A DNA stretch of 64,000 bases from Edaphobacter sp. 12200R-103 (GCF_010093025.1 NZ_CP048114.1:2294001-2358000); one strand, 5' to 3'; shown: positions 1 through 9,697, counted from the first letter of the stretch. Notes: generated by a model from the letters alone, not told the origin. Numbers and translations are program-made.

Positions 1-2
1 AC

Positions 3-1175
3 GGCATCGCATACGACTCTTCCCTGTTCGGCATCTACGAGCAGAACATCTTCCAAAACCCTCCCTTCGTCAATACGCCAACCATCTCGAACACTAGCTT
101 TGACAATCCCGCGGCCGTTTCGGCCAATGTGAACTACAGTGCCCAGGTGATTCGTGCGACCTCACCAAAGTTCCACACGCCATACAACCAGCAATGGTCA
201 CTGAACCTGCAGCAGCAGTTTCCGTTCGGCGTCCTTGCCGAGGTGGGCTACGTAGGCAGCGGACAGCGCCACCTGCTTGGCCTGGTAGACATCAACCAGG
301 CCCCTGTCGGCGCATGGGCCGCAGCCAAACCTGGCACGGCATTGACGACAGGCAACATCGCTCAACTGAATCAGTACCGTCCTTACAAGGGATTCAGCGC
401 CATCAACTCGGTGCAGCCGATCTTTATAGGCAACTATCACTCACTGCAGGCTTCTGCACGCAGGCAGTGGTCGCATGGAACCCTGTTGGCGGCAAACTAC
501 ACTTGGTCGCATGCTCTGACGAACGCAAATGCGGATCGCAGCGGCGCTCCGCAGATATCTTCGAACACCGCGGCGGAGTACGGCCCATCTGCGGCCGACC
601 GCAGGCACATGTTCAACTTCAATGGCGTCTATGCCCTGCCCTTCTGGTATGAACAGCATGGCGTAGTGGGCCATATCCTCGGCGGATGGGAGATTTCAGG
701 GCTTGGTTACTTCAACACGGGCCTTCCGCTCAACGTCACCACCAGCGGACTGGATCCTGCGGGGGTCGGCGTCGTCTTCAGCTCGAGCGTCTCCTCAGGG
801 CGCCCCGACCGCGTTGGAGATCCAAATGCCGGAACACCGGGCAATCCGATCCATACACGCCGGCACTGGTTTAACGTCAATGCTTTTGCTCCCGTCCCTG
901 CGGGCCAGGTTCGCGGCGGAAACGCACAACGCAACGTGGTTCAGGGTCCGGGATGGTGGCGCGTCGATACCGGTCTGTTCAAAAACCTGAACATCACCGA
1001 ATCGCTGCATCTCCAGCTCCGCGGCGAGGCCTTCAACCTGTTCAACCACACCAATCCGGACGGCATCAGCACTTCCGGTCTCATTACGGCATCGGGCTAC
1101 AGCGCCTCGGCTGGAAACATTACCAGCTATCGCGACAAGCGCATCCTGCAGCTTGGGGCGAAGTTCATCTTCTAG
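3..1175 (+). CDS. TonB-dependent receptor (Oar-like), C-terminal part
   Basis: The frame is open from the left edge, so the gene begins before the window; about 390 residues of the C-terminal outer-membrane beta-barrel are visible. Seen: alternating barrel strands rich in aromatic residues, the phrase GEAFNLFNHTNP, and a final strand ending in LGAKFIF with a terminal Phe, as expected for a protein inserted by the BAM machinery. The same end-of-barrel pattern (GEAFNLLNH, then AAKFFF) is present in the complete receptor at 37879-41250, so I assign both to the same acidobacterial receptor group, which carries a carboxypeptidase-regulatory domain at the N terminus. The substrate cannot be told from this part. 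A strong terminator follows directly. Confidence 0.9.
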   Translation, partial: GIAYDSSLFGIYEQNIFQNPPFVNTPTISNTSFDNPAAVSANVNYSAQVIRATSPKFHTPYNQQWSLNLQQQFPFGVLAEVGYVGSGQRHLLGLVDINQAPVGAWAAAKPGTALTTGNIAQLNQYRPYKGFSAINSVQPIFIGNYHSLQASARRQWSHGTLLAANYTWSHALTNANADRSGAPQISSNTAAEYGPSAADRRHMFNFNGVYALPFWYEQHGVVGHILGGWEISGLGYFNTGLPLNVTTSGLDPAGVGVVFSSSVSSGRPDRVGDPNAGTPGNPIHTRRHWFNVNAFAPVPAGQVRGGNAQRNVVQGPGWWRVDTGLFKNLNITESLHLQLRGEAFNLFNHTNPDGISTSGLITASGYSASAGNITSYRDKRILQLGAKFIF

Positions 1176-1198
1176 ATTGGCGATTACCATTTCTTTTC

Positions 1199-1226
1199 AA
1201 GGCGTCCGTCGATGCGGACGCCTTTT
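1199..1226 (+). terminator. Rho-independent terminator after the receptor
   Basis: A perfect 10-bp stem, AAGGCGTCCG with CGGACGCCTT, encloses a 6-base loop and runs into TTTT at 1223-1226. It lies 24 bases after the stop codon. Confidence 0.85.
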
Positions 1227-1274
1227 CTTCGCACTTTGCGCTGCATCTCTCCGGATGCTAGAAGTCAAGTGGAG

Positions 1275-1320
1275 CCGCAGGTCCTCCGGCTACACCCTTC
1301 GGGCTTCGCTCAGGATGACA
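1275..1320 (+). repeat. Dispersed intergenic repeat, family A
   Basis: This is a degenerate copy: it begins CCGCAGGTCCTCCGGC and ends GCTTCGCTCAGGATGACA. The ending matches copies at 17167-17210, 22251-22293 and 31549-31594. Confidence 0.7.
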
Positions 1321-1517
1321 CTCATTTATATAGTGTTCGACCCGAGTAGTACGGCTAGCGCTCCACCGTTTAATGCGCGATTAGCACCGTTTGCCGCGCA
1401 AGCTCACCGCTGGATGGTGAAAGTCAGGCAGTTCTTTCTCTCAAAGGTAAAATAAAAGGGTTGTAACAACCCATGAGGCGCAGGCCACAGAAGGTCAGCC
1501 CTCTGAAGGAGCTTCAT

Positions 1518-2687
<1,170 letters not shown>

Positions 2688-2711
2688 GCCGTCGATCTTC
2701 GGCGAAAACAA

Positions 2712-2736
2712 GGGCGGTCCCGTGATGGGGCCGCCC
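2712..2736 (+). terminator. Hairpin after metK
   Basis: GGGCGGTCCC pairs with GGGGCCGCCC around the loop GTGAT, with a G-T wobble. No T-run follows, so termination is only probable. Confidence 0.5.
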
Positions 2737-2797
2737 TCAAACTTTGCGCGAACAAAGCGGAGTGTAGCCTTGCGCCAAGGCGGGGGAAGATACTGTC

Positions 2798-3914
2798 ATG
2801 ACGATGGCCGCAGACATGATCTCCGAGAGCTTCCACAGCGAACACTGGCAACGGGTGCTGGACCACGATGCAAGTGCAGACGGAACGTTCTTCTACGCTG
2901 TCCGGTCGACGAAGGTTGTCTGCAAGCCGAGCTGCCCAAGCCGCCGGCCTGTGCGTGCGAATGTAAGGTTCTTCCTTACGCTGGCAGAGGCTCTTGAGGC
3001 GGGGTACCGTACGTGTCAGCGATGCCATCCGGAACGAACGGAAGCAACACCTGATCCTGTGGCGCAGGCGGTTGCAAGGGCCACCACCTACATCGAACGC
3101 CATGCACGCGAACGTATCAGCACAGCAAAGATAGCTGCAGCCGCTGGGGTCAATCGGCTCACGCTTCACCGTGCCTTCCAGCGCATCTTCGGAATCAGTC
3201 CGGGAGAGTTCGTGCGACAACAGCGCATGAAGAGCTTTGACAGAAACTTGAGGGAGTCGGAGATGAGCGTTACCGATGCAATCTATGAAGCAGGGTTCGG
3301 TTCTAGCAGCAGACTGTACGAGAACAGCGGAAGACGGCTCGGGATGACGCCACGAGAGATGCGGAACGGTGCGCATGGTCTGGCAATTCATTATGCGACG
3401 GCGGAGAGTCCGCTGGGCAGGATGCTGGTTGCAGCCACCGAGAAGGGCGTCTGTACGATCACGTTTGGCGAAGACGACGCTGAGGTCACCTCCGCCCTCC
3501 AGGAGCGTTTCCCGAACGCAGAGCTGACGCGCGAGTCTGCAAGGAGCGGATGGCTGGCCGACGCGATTGGATTTGTCGCCGGCCACCTGAGCGAGAGCCC
3601 GACGGCGGCGACTTTTCCTCTTGATATTCGGGCGACGGCATTTCAGCAACGCGTGTGGAATGCCCTGCAGCAGATTCCCCGCGGCGAGACACGCAGCTAC
3701 TCCCAACTTGCTGCGGAGCTGGGTTCGCCATCGGCGACGCGAGCGGTAGCCCGGGCATGTGCAGCGAATCCTGTGGCTGTGGCTGTTCCCTGCCATCGTG
3801 TCGTCGGAAAGAACGGGCTCAATGACGGGCTATCGCTGGGGCACGGAGCGCAAGCGAAAGCTTCTGCAGGCGGAGAAGGCAGTCGCGCATCCCTCCCAAG
3901 CTCCTATAGAGTAG
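2798..3914 (+). pseudogene. ada: Ada: methyl-DNA regulator and O6-methylguanine methyltransferase, frameshifted
   Basis: Ada repairs methylphosphotriesters and O6-methylguanine and activates the adaptive response. Seen in order: the N-terminal metal site Cys42, Cys46, Cys73, Cys76; an AraC-type HTH (about residues 95-195, with LTLHRAFQRIFGISPGEFV); and the methyltransferase domain with active-site PCHRVV (Cys332). After GKNG the frame breaks. Ignoring the C at 3818 restores the expected ending (SMTGYRWGTERKRKLLQAEK) and a stop at 3912-3914. As written, the frame instead runs on into the transporter gene. Either the base is a sequencing error or the last 30-odd residues, which belong to the methyltransferase fold, are truly lost. 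The coordinates describe the repaired gene. It lies five bases before the MFS start codon. Confidence 0.88.
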
Positions 3915-3919
3915 GAGCG

Positions 3920-5248
3920 ATGATTCCGAGCGAAACTGCGAAGTCACCAGCGGTCGTGGAGCGCTCGCTCTACCGCAAGATCACCTGGCGGATTATTCCT
4001 TATCTCTTTCTGCTTTACATCGTTGCTTACGTCGATCGCGTGAACGTGGGTTTCGCCGCGATGGATATGAAGCGGCAGCTTGGCTTCAGTGACACGGTAT
4101 ACGGCACAGGCGCAGGCATCTTTTTTATCGGCTACGCTCTGTTCGACATGCCCAGCAACATGATGGTGCAGCGTGTCGGCACCAGGGTGTGGATTGCCCG
4201 GATCATGATCACGTGGGGGCTGATCGCGGGGTGCATGGCGTTTGTCCACTCCGCCGCCTCTTTCTACACCATGCGATTCCTTCTCGGCGTAGCTGAGGCC
4301 GGGTTTGTTCCGGGAATGCTGCTGTATCTCACCTTCTGGTTTCCCTCGCATGAGCGCGCACGTGCCGTCGCCAAGTTCATGACGGCGACTTCGCTGGCTG
4401 GTGTCGTAGGGGCACCGCTTTCGAGCGCGTTGCTGCGGCTCGACGGATTTCTGGGGCTGCAGGGATGGCAGTGGCTGTTCATCGCAGAGGGCATTCCCAC
4501 AATGCTGCTGGGGATCTCGGTGCTGTTCGTGCTCAAGAACGGACCTGCGGAGGCCGACTGGCTGAGGCCAGAGGAGCGGACGTGGCTGCTGCAGGAGCTG
4601 GAAGCCGACCGGGCACGGTATGGAGCGACGAAGCACCACTCATTCAAAGATGCGTTCCGCATGCCTGCGGTGTGGATGCTTGCCTTTGTCTATGTCACGA
4701 TCCAGATTGGCGTCTATATCGTCAATCTGTGGATGCCGCTGATGCTCGACAGCCTCTCCGGCGCGGCCGTCCGTGATGCAAGCACGATCGCGCGGTATGC
4801 CACTGTGCCTTATCTGCTGGCTGCATTGTTCACCGTGGTCGTCGGGTGGAGCTCGGATCGTTGGAATGAGCGCGGCGGACATCTTGCAGGCTGTATGGCG
4901 CTGGCCGCGATTGGATTTACGTGGGCGGGCATGGCACATAGCGTTGCCATCGCACTGTGCGCCTTCTGCCTGGCAGCGATGGGGTTGTGGAGCACCATGG
5001 GGCCGTTCTGGGCCCTGATGACGCGTACCATGGCAGGCACAGCGGCAGCGGCAGGAGTGGCGCTGATCACAACACTGGGAGGCTTAGGCGGGTTTGTGGG
5101 CCCCTATGTGACCGGGCGGCTTCGAGAAGCGACCCACAGCTTCTCCAATGGGCTGTATGCAATGGCTGTGCTTGCGCTTGCGGCTGCCCTGGTGAGTGTT
5201 GGGACCATTTGGCTGCAGTCTAGAAATGACGCAACCACAAGGGCTTAG
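3920..5248 (+). CDS. MFS transporter, anion:cation symporter type
   Basis: A 442-residue inner-membrane transporter of the major facilitator superfamily with about 12 hydrophobic segments. Seen: IPYLFLLYIVAYVDRVNVGF at the first helix, which is typical of the ACS branch (tartrate, phthalate, 4-hydroxyphenylacetate and similar organic-anion carriers), and the WFPSHERARA loop between helices 4 and 5. The substrate cannot be predicted. The start is the ATG at 3920, with AGGAG at 3913-3917 immediately upstream. Because of the base inserted in ada the two genes share one reading frame, so an automatic annotation would give a single 816-residue fusion; the separate ribosome-binding site and the repaired ada stop codon argue against that. 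Confidence 0.88.
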   Translation: MIPSETAKSPAVVERSLYRKITWRIIPYLFLLYIVAYVDRVNVGFAAMDMKRQLGFSDTVYGTGAGIFFIGYALFDMPSNMMVQRVGTRVWIARIMITWGLIAGCMAFVHSAASFYTMRFLLGVAEAGFVPGMLLYLTFWFPSHERARAVAKFMTATSLAGVVGAPLSSALLRLDGFLGLQGWQWLFIAEGIPTMLLGISVLFVLKNGPAEADWLRPEERTWLLQELEADRARYGATKHHSFKDAFRMPAVWMLAFVYVTIQIGVYIVNLWMPLMLDSLSGAAVRDASTIARYATVPYLLAALFTVVVGWSSDRWNERGGHLAGCMALAAIGFTWAGMAHSVAIALCAFCLAAMGLWSTMGPFWALMTRTMAGTAAAAGVALITTLGGLGGFVGPYVTGRLREATHSFSNGLYAMAVLALAAALVSVGTIWLQSRNDATTRA

Positions 5249-5310
5249 CTCAGCATCTCGGGAGGCCGGAAGCCACCGGAAGCGTGCCTTCGAGTGGTAT
5301 TCTAGACAAG

Positions 5311-5335
5311 CACAAAGTGCTGATTTTTTTCGAGA
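5311..5335 (+). terminator. Short hairpin with T-run upstream of ahcY
   Basis: AGCAC, loop AAA, GTGCT, then GA and seven T. With only five base pairs it is weak; it could end the MFS transcript. Confidence 0.35.
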
Positions 5336-5368
5336 TTTCAAGAACATCCGACACGAGAGGTGCCTTTC

Positions 5369-6805
5369 ATGGCGACAGCAACCATCGATAAAGCGGCAGT
5401 TGCAACCGAGTACAAGGTTGCCGACCTGTCGCTCGCGGACTTTGGACGTAAGGAGATCGACATCGCCGAGCAGGAGATGCCCGGCTTGATGGCCATCCGC
5501 AACAAATACGCTCCTTCGAAGCCGCTGGCAGGGGTTCGGGTCACCGGATCGCTCCACATGACGATCCAGACCGCCGTTCTGATCGAGACGATGGTTGCCC
5601 TGGGCGCGGATGTGCGCTGGGCAAGTTGCAACATCTTTTCCACCCAGGACCACGCTGCCGCCGCGATCGCCGCTGCAGGAGTCCCTGTCTTCGCCTGGAA
5701 GGGCGAGACGCTGGAGGAGTACTGGTGGTGTACCGACCAGGCTCTGCGCCACAAAGGCGGCCTTGGTCCGCAGATCGTCATCGACGACGGCGGAGATGTG
5801 ACGCTGCTGATCCACAAGGGCGTCGAGTTGGAGAAGGGCGATGGCTGGGTCAATACTCCCTCCGGCAACCAGGAGGAGCAGGTCATCAAGAACCTGCTCA
5901 AGAAGATTCATGCAGAGGATTCCGCACACTTCCAGAAGATCGCGAAGGAGTGGAAGGGTGTCGCCGAAGAAACGACGACCGGCGTTCACCGCCTCTACAA
6001 GATGATGGAACAGGGCAAGCTGCTCGTCCCAGCCATCAATGTCAACGACTCGGTTACGAAGTCGAAGTTCGACAATCTGTATGGCTGCCGCGAATCGTTG
6101 GTGGACGGCATCAAGCGCGCTACCGATGTCATGGTCGCTGGTAAAGTTGCGGTGGTGTGCGGTTATGGCGATGTGGGCAAGGGCTCGGCGCGTTCGCTGC
6201 GCGGCATGGGCGCTCGCGTTATCGTCACGGAGATCGACCCGATCAATGCTCTGCAGGCTGCGATGGAAGGCTACGAGGTCACCACGATTGAGGAGACGCT
6301 CGGCCTCGGCGACATCTATGTCACCACAACAGGCAACGTGGACGTCATTACCTATGAGCACATGCAGGCCATGAAGGACCAGGCCATCGTCTGCAATATC
6401 GGTCACTTTGACAACGAGATCCAGATGGACGCTCTCAACGCCGCGACCGGCGTCACGCGGCTGAACATCAAGCCCCAGGTCGACAAGTACACCCTCCCCG
6501 CCGGCAACAGCATCTTTGTACTCGCCGAAGGCCGTCTGGTGAATCTGGGCTGCGCTACCGGCCATCCGAGCTTCGTGATGTCGAACAGCTTTTCCAACCA
6601 GACGCTGGCGGCACTCGATCTCTGGAAGAACAAGGACAGCTATAAGCCCGGCGTCTACATCCTGCCCAAGAAGCTGGACGAAGAGGTCGCACGCCTTCAT
6701 CTGGAGAAGATCGGGGTCAAGCTGACAACTCTCTCCAGCAAGCAGGCGGACTATCTTGGCGTTCCTGTCGAAGGCCCCTATAAGTCCGAACAGTATCGCT
6801 ACTAG
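5369..6805 (+). CDS. ahcY: Adenosylhomocysteinase
   Basis: Hydrolyses S-adenosylhomocysteine, the product of SAM-dependent methylation, to adenosine and homocysteine; cytoplasmic and NAD-dependent. Seen: [20 protein letters not shown], the [13 protein letters not shown] block, the NAD-binding glycine motif [15 protein letters not shown] near residue 265, and the C-terminal SEQYRY ending that reaches the neighbouring subunit. The length of 478 residues fits the long bacterial form. The start is the ATG at 5369 with GAGAGG eight bases upstream; a GTG nine bases earlier has no such site. Together with metK it covers two steps of the activated-methyl cycle. Confidence 0.97.
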   Translation: MATATIDKAAVATEYKVADLSLADFGRKEIDIAEQEMPGLMAIRNKYAPSKPLAGVRVTGSLHMTIQTAVLIETMVALGADVRWASCNIFSTQDHAAAAIAAAGVPVFAWKGETLEEYWWCTDQALRHKGGLGPQIVIDDGGDVTLLIHKGVELEKGDGWVNTPSGNQEEQVIKNLLKKIHAEDSAHFQKIAKEWKGVAEETTTGVHRLYKMMEQGKLLVPAINVNDSVTKSKFDNLYGCRESLVDGIKRATDVMVAGKVAVVCGYGDVGKGSARSLRGMGARVIVTEIDPINALQAAMEGYEVTTIEETLGLGDIYVTTTGNVDVITYEHMQAMKDQAIVCNIGHFDNEIQMDALNAATGVTRLNIKPQVDKYTLPAGNSIFVLAEGRLVNLGCATGHPSFVMSNSFSNQTLAALDLWKNKDSYKPGVYILPKKLDEEVARLHLEKIGVKLTTLSSKQADYLGVPVEGPYKSEQYRY

Positions 6806-6829
6806 GCCTGGAGCCTTACAGAAAACAGA

Positions 6830-6860
6830 GGCCGCCGGTGATCTCCGGCGGCCATTTTTT
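6830..6860 (+). terminator. Rho-independent terminator after ahcY
   Basis: GGCCGCCGG pairs perfectly with CCGGCGGCC around TGATCT, and ATTTTTT follows. Confidence 0.92.
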
Positions 6861-6864
6861 GAGC

Positions 6865-7635
6865 CTATCGCTCCCGTTGAGAGTTCGGAACATAGTCCGG
6901 CGCGACGATAACCTGCATTCCCGGTTCCTGATCCTCCAGTGGACGGTCAGAGAGAACGACTGTGCTGGCCGATCCTGATGGATAGGAGATCTGTGCGCCT
7001 ACATACATTGCATCGGAATCTTCGAGCGGAACCGCTCCGGCCGGTTCCACGATCAGCGTGTAGGTGCCGGCAGGCAGATCAAGATAGCCGGTGTTGTCAC
7101 CAAAGCTGGTCCGGGTGATGACCGGACGGGTTTCGCTGATCTTCTGACCGGCGGGCAAGAGATAGATATCCACCATGCCACCCCTTATGGCCTGATGGAT
7201 AAACCGCAGCGCGGCACGCCCCGGGGCGGCGGGCATGTTTCGGTCCTGCAGCACGGTCTGCTGCATATCGTCGGAGAAGTTTCCGATCAGGACGGTGTAC
7301 TGTCCCCCGGCTGCGAACGTGGTTCGTGACCGGGTGAGGGCCTGCCGGGTACCTGAGATTGTCGACATCGTGGTAGATGGTCCGGCTTCGAGTGGAACAT
7401 AGGAGGTAATGGTTCCGAACGACAGCTTATAGGCGAGCGGCGACGTGTCCTGGTAGATATCGATCTCCGGAGCGTCGGGAGAGACGTCGATCATGCGCAC
7501 CTGCGGTCGATTGGAGGCCGTTGCCATGCCCTGGCATCCTGACAGCAGGACGAGGCAGATGCTCATAGCCGCTCCGCAGAGAGTCCTGATGGTGAAAGAA
7601 TGGAGCGACAAAGGCCGTTGGTTCGGGTTGAGCAT
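6865..7635 (-). CDS. DUF4397 lipoprotein
   Basis: A 256-residue envelope protein. Seen: a hydrophobic signal with lipobox LLSGC, so Cys34 should be lipidated, followed by two DUF4397-like repeats (APEIDIYQDTSPLAYKLSFG, and ALRFIHQAIRGGMVDIYLLP). DUF4397 is a beta-sandwich family of surface or secreted proteins with no defined biochemical role. The frame is open for a further 104 residues upstream, but that stretch is Arg- and Ser-rich and lies antisense to the next gene, so I start at the ATG complementary to 7633-7635. The divergent gene at 7654 begins only 18 bases away, so the two promoters must overlap the coding ends. Confidence 0.8.
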   Translation of the reverse strand: MLNPNQRPLSLHSFTIRTLCGAAMSICLVLLSGCQGMATASNRPQVRMIDVSPDAPEIDIYQDTSPLAYKLSFGTITSYVPLEAGPSTTMSTISGTRQALTRSRTTFAAGGQYTVLIGNFSDDMQQTVLQDRNMPAAPGRAALRFIHQAIRGGMVDIYLLPAGQKISETRPVITRTSFGDNTGYLDLPAGTYTLIVEPAGAVPLEDSDAMYVGAQISYPSGSASTVVLSDRPLEDQEPGMQVIVAPDYVPNSQRER

Positions 7636-7653
7636 CTTAAGTAGGGACTCGAT

Positions 7654-8967
7654 ATGCAACACTCTAAACGATTCCAAAGAATGAGGCTGCCGGTACTGGC
7701 GCCTGTGGCTTTGTATCTCGTTATCGCCACGGCGGCGTCTTTCGCGAGTGGCCAGACAGATCCGGCTACCCCCTCCGGCACCGCGCAGCAATCGCCTGCG
7801 ACAATCCCGCCTGCACCTCCCGTCTCGTCGCCGACAACTCCGGTCCTTGTACCAGCGGCTACCACTCCGGCAATTGGCTGCGGAGTACAGGCAATTGTGA
7901 GCATGCGCGACAATCACCTGACGACTGCCGCTGCCGTCGCGGCACACAAGAAAAACTACGAATTTACCCTCGACAGTGCGGACTGGGTAGACACCGGGGC
8001 GACCGTTGCCGCCGGAGAGGTCGCCTCATTTACCGCCAGCGGTAAGATCACCCTGGCTGACGGTCGAACGGCAACACCCGATGGAGTAGACCGTGGCTGG
8101 AAGGATCTTCTCCGTCAATTCCCACTCAACAGCGCGAAGGCAGGTGCGCTGGTGGGCAGGGTGGGTAACGCCGACGCCTCCGTGCCATTTTCCATCGGTG
8201 CCTCCGGACAGGTCACGATGCCGACGACAGGCGAACTGTATCTTCGCGTAAATACCAGCAGCGACCTGAGCTTCAGCGGAGATTACAAGGTAAAACTCAC
8301 ATTTCCGGAACCATCGAAGGCAAAGGCAGCCGCGCCTGCAGCTCCCGCCGTGCCTGTCAGCTCCCTGATCAGTCCGGCGATCTTCGCTGATATTCCGCGT
8401 CGCGTGTCGGATGTTCCTTCAGGCGAAGGCAATCCTGGAGACATGGTCAACTTCGGTCTTGTCGGGACCAAGGAGCAGGTCCTCGCCGCATTCAAAGCTG
8501 CCGGGTGGGTCGCCGTCGATAAATCTGTACAGGATGCCCTCATCAACGGACTTCTGAAGACGCTTAGCCGCGAGGCATATACGGCGATGCCGATGAGCAC
8601 ACTGTATCTCTTCGGGCGACCTCAAGACATATCGTTTGCGCGCGCTGATCCTTTGATGGTGGCGGCGGAGCGTCATCATCTGCGCGTATGGCAGACGGAT
8701 AAGACCATCGACGGTCGTCCGCTCTGGGTGGGTTCCGCGACGCACGACATTGGCTTTGAAAAGGATCAGCGTAATGGCGGGGTCACGCACAAGATCGACC
8801 CGGAGATCGACAAGGAGCGCGACTACCTGGTCCACACTTTCGACGCCGCCGGAGCATTTTCAAGCGCGGCGTATGTAACACCTTCGAATCCTCTGCTCGA
8901 TGCGAAGACAGCGACCGGCGGCAGCTTCCGCTCTGACGGCCGCATCGCCGTGATGGACCTGAAATAG
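7654..8967 (+). CDS. Secreted LecA-fold / LssY C-terminal domain protein
   Basis: A 437-residue exported protein. Seen: an N-terminal signal sequence (hydrophobic LAPVALYLVIATAASFASG), a Pro/Thr-rich linker, a region at about residues 100-215 resembling the galactose-binding lectin LecA (PA-IL) fold (ASFTASGKITLADGR, ALVGRVGN, PTTGELYLRVN), and residues 235-437 resembling the LssY C-terminal domain (VNFGLVGTKEQVLAAFKAAGW, GRPQDISFARADP, HHLRVWQT). LssY_C is found in DedA-like and PAP2-type membrane proteins and is of unknown role; a free secreted version joined to a lectin-like fold is uncommon. The start is the ATG at 7654; a second ATG at 7681 is possible. Domain assignment is from memory of the families. 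Confidence 0.72.
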   Translation: MQHSKRFQRMRLPVLAPVALYLVIATAASFASGQTDPATPSGTAQQSPATIPPAPPVSSPTTPVLVPAATTPAIGCGVQAIVSMRDNHLTTAAAVAAHKKNYEFTLDSADWVDTGATVAAGEVASFTASGKITLADGRTATPDGVDRGWKDLLRQFPLNSAKAGALVGRVGNADASVPFSIGASGQVTMPTTGELYLRVNTSSDLSFSGDYKVKLTFPEPSKAKAAAPAAPAVPVSSLISPAIFADIPRRVSDVPSGEGNPGDMVNFGLVGTKEQVLAAFKAAGWVAVDKSVQDALINGLLKTLSREAYTAMPMSTLYLFGRPQDISFARADPLMVAAERHHLRVWQTDKTIDGRPLWVGSATHDIGFEKDQRNGGVTHKIDPEIDKERDYLVHTFDAAGAFSSAAYVTPSNPLLDAKTATGGSFRSDGRIAVMDLK

Positions 8968-9022
8968 AGATCAGGAAAGGGCGGAGATAGGCTGGAGGAA
9001 ACGAGGCTCCAGCCCCCGCATA

Positions 9023-9334
9023 CTACTTCTTTGCCTTGTTTGCGATGATCTGGTCTTTGATCTTGTCGTAGACGCCCTGTGGCAGGATGCCGCGCGAAGC
9101 CAGCTGATTCTTTGCAGTGTAGGGACGGCCGTCGATGATCCGTTTCGCGTAAGCGTCTCCAATACCCGGAACGGCCTTGAGCTGGTCCGCAGTTGCTGTG
9201 TTGATATCAATCTTGTCAGCGGTGGCGGCAGCGGTGGCGGCCGGTTTTTTGGTCGAAGCCTTCTGAGCCGTCATAGTGAGGGGAAGAGTCGAAAAGAGCG
9301 TCGCGGCGATCAAAAGATTACGAAGGATACGCAT
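9023..9334 (-). CDS. ComEA-like helix-hairpin-helix protein
   Basis: A 103-residue exported protein: signal sequence (MRILRNLLIAATLFSTLPL), a short Ala/Thr/Lys linker, then a helix-hairpin-helix DNA-binding module with the standard phrase DINTATADQLKAVPGIGDAYAKRI. This is the layout of small ComEA-type proteins, which bind incoming DNA in the periplasm during natural transformation. No other competence gene is nearby, so a role in DNA uptake is an inference from the family. It converges with the LecA/LssY_C gene and diverges from the his operon. Confidence 0.8.
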   Translation of the reverse strand: MRILRNLLIAATLFSTLPLTMTAQKASTKKPAATAAATADKIDINTATADQLKAVPGIGDAYAKRIIDGRPYTAKNQLASRGILPQGVYDKIKDQIIANKAKK

Positions 9335-9472
9335 ATGCGGTGGAACTCCTGAAGGGAATAACCTGCAGTTGCAGAGGAAGAGTACGGAACCACAGCTTTC
9401 CCGTCAAACAATAACTTCACCGGCCTTCGGTGATTCCAAGGGGCTTGGCGCTGCCCCCACGTCGGGCATTTT

Positions 9473-9511
9473 GGAGGCAGGTTGACTTACAGTCGCCTCC
9501 AACGCTACTCT
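9473..9511 (+). promoter_or_regulatory. Possible his operon promoter with flanking dyad
   Basis: TTGACT at 9482-9487 and TACTCT at 9506-9511 are separated by 18 bases. GGAGGC (9473-9478) and GCCTCC (9495-9500) form an inverted repeat around the -35 box. If used, transcription would begin near 9518, three bases before the leader ATG, so the leader peptide would be essentially leaderless. This is a consensus guess only. Confidence 0.35.
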
Positions 9512-9520
9512 GAAAATGCG

Positions 9521-9604
9521 ATGCGTTCGCTGAACCTCCATCACGGACATCACCATCATCATGCGCAGAGCGTGTTGGCGGCTATGTCCGGTGTGGCGAA
9601 GTAA
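9521..9604 (+). CDS. hisL: His operon leader peptide
   Basis: A 27-codon ORF, ATG to TAA, with seven His codons in a window of eight (HHGHHHHH, codons 7-14, at 9539-9562). A His run of this kind directly upstream of a his operon and followed by a terminator is the hallmark of attenuation: shortage of charged tRNA-His stalls the ribosome in the run and changes the folding of the downstream RNA. There is no ribosome-binding site before the ATG, and the preceding bases resemble a -10 box, so translation may be leaderless. The peptide itself is expected to have no function beyond being translated. Confidence 0.85.
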   Translation: MRSLNLHHGHHHHHAQSVLAAMSGVAK

Positions 9605-9669
9605 CGAAGCTCGAGACCACAGGATTCTGAAAGGCCCGCTCAACGCGCATACCGCGAGCGGGCCTTTTT
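9574..9669 (+). promoter_or_regulatory. His attenuator: antiterminator and terminator
   Basis: Terminator: AAGGCCCGCTC (9631-9641) pairs perfectly with GAGCGGGCCTT (9656-9666) and runs into TTTTT (9665-9669). Competing pairing: GTTGGCGG at 9574-9581, inside the leader ORF, can pair with CCGC (9636-9639) and CAAC (9641-9644), leaving T9640 bulged; this consumes the 5' arm of the terminator. The antiterminator arm begins 12 bases after the last His codon, about the downstream reach of a ribosome stalled in the His run, whereas a ribosome reaching the stop codon at 9602 would cover it. The pairings are read from the sequence; the mechanism is inferred from the enterobacterial his model. Confidence 0.8.
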
Positions 9670-9697
9670 ACGTGTCAACGACCGATTGGAGATTGAA

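Larger units (their letters stand above)
1176..1517. other. Intergenic region before metK
   Basis: There is no convincing gene here. It holds the terminator at 1199-1226, a copy of dispersed repeat family A at 1275-1320, and a perfect palindrome GGGTTGTAACAACCC at 1458-1472 in the presumed metK leader. I see no SAM-riboswitch core. Confidence 0.6.

Noticed and set aside
1330..1517. SAM riboswitch before metK
   Set aside because: No SAM-I or SAM-II core sequence is recognisable.
2798..5248. A single 816-residue Ada-transporter fusion protein
   Set aside because: Removing one base restores a normal Ada end and stop, and the transporter has its own start and ribosome-binding site.
5249..5368. 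SAH riboswitch before ahcY
   Set aside because: The region has small GC-rich inverted repeats but none of the conserved core bases of the SAH riboswitch.
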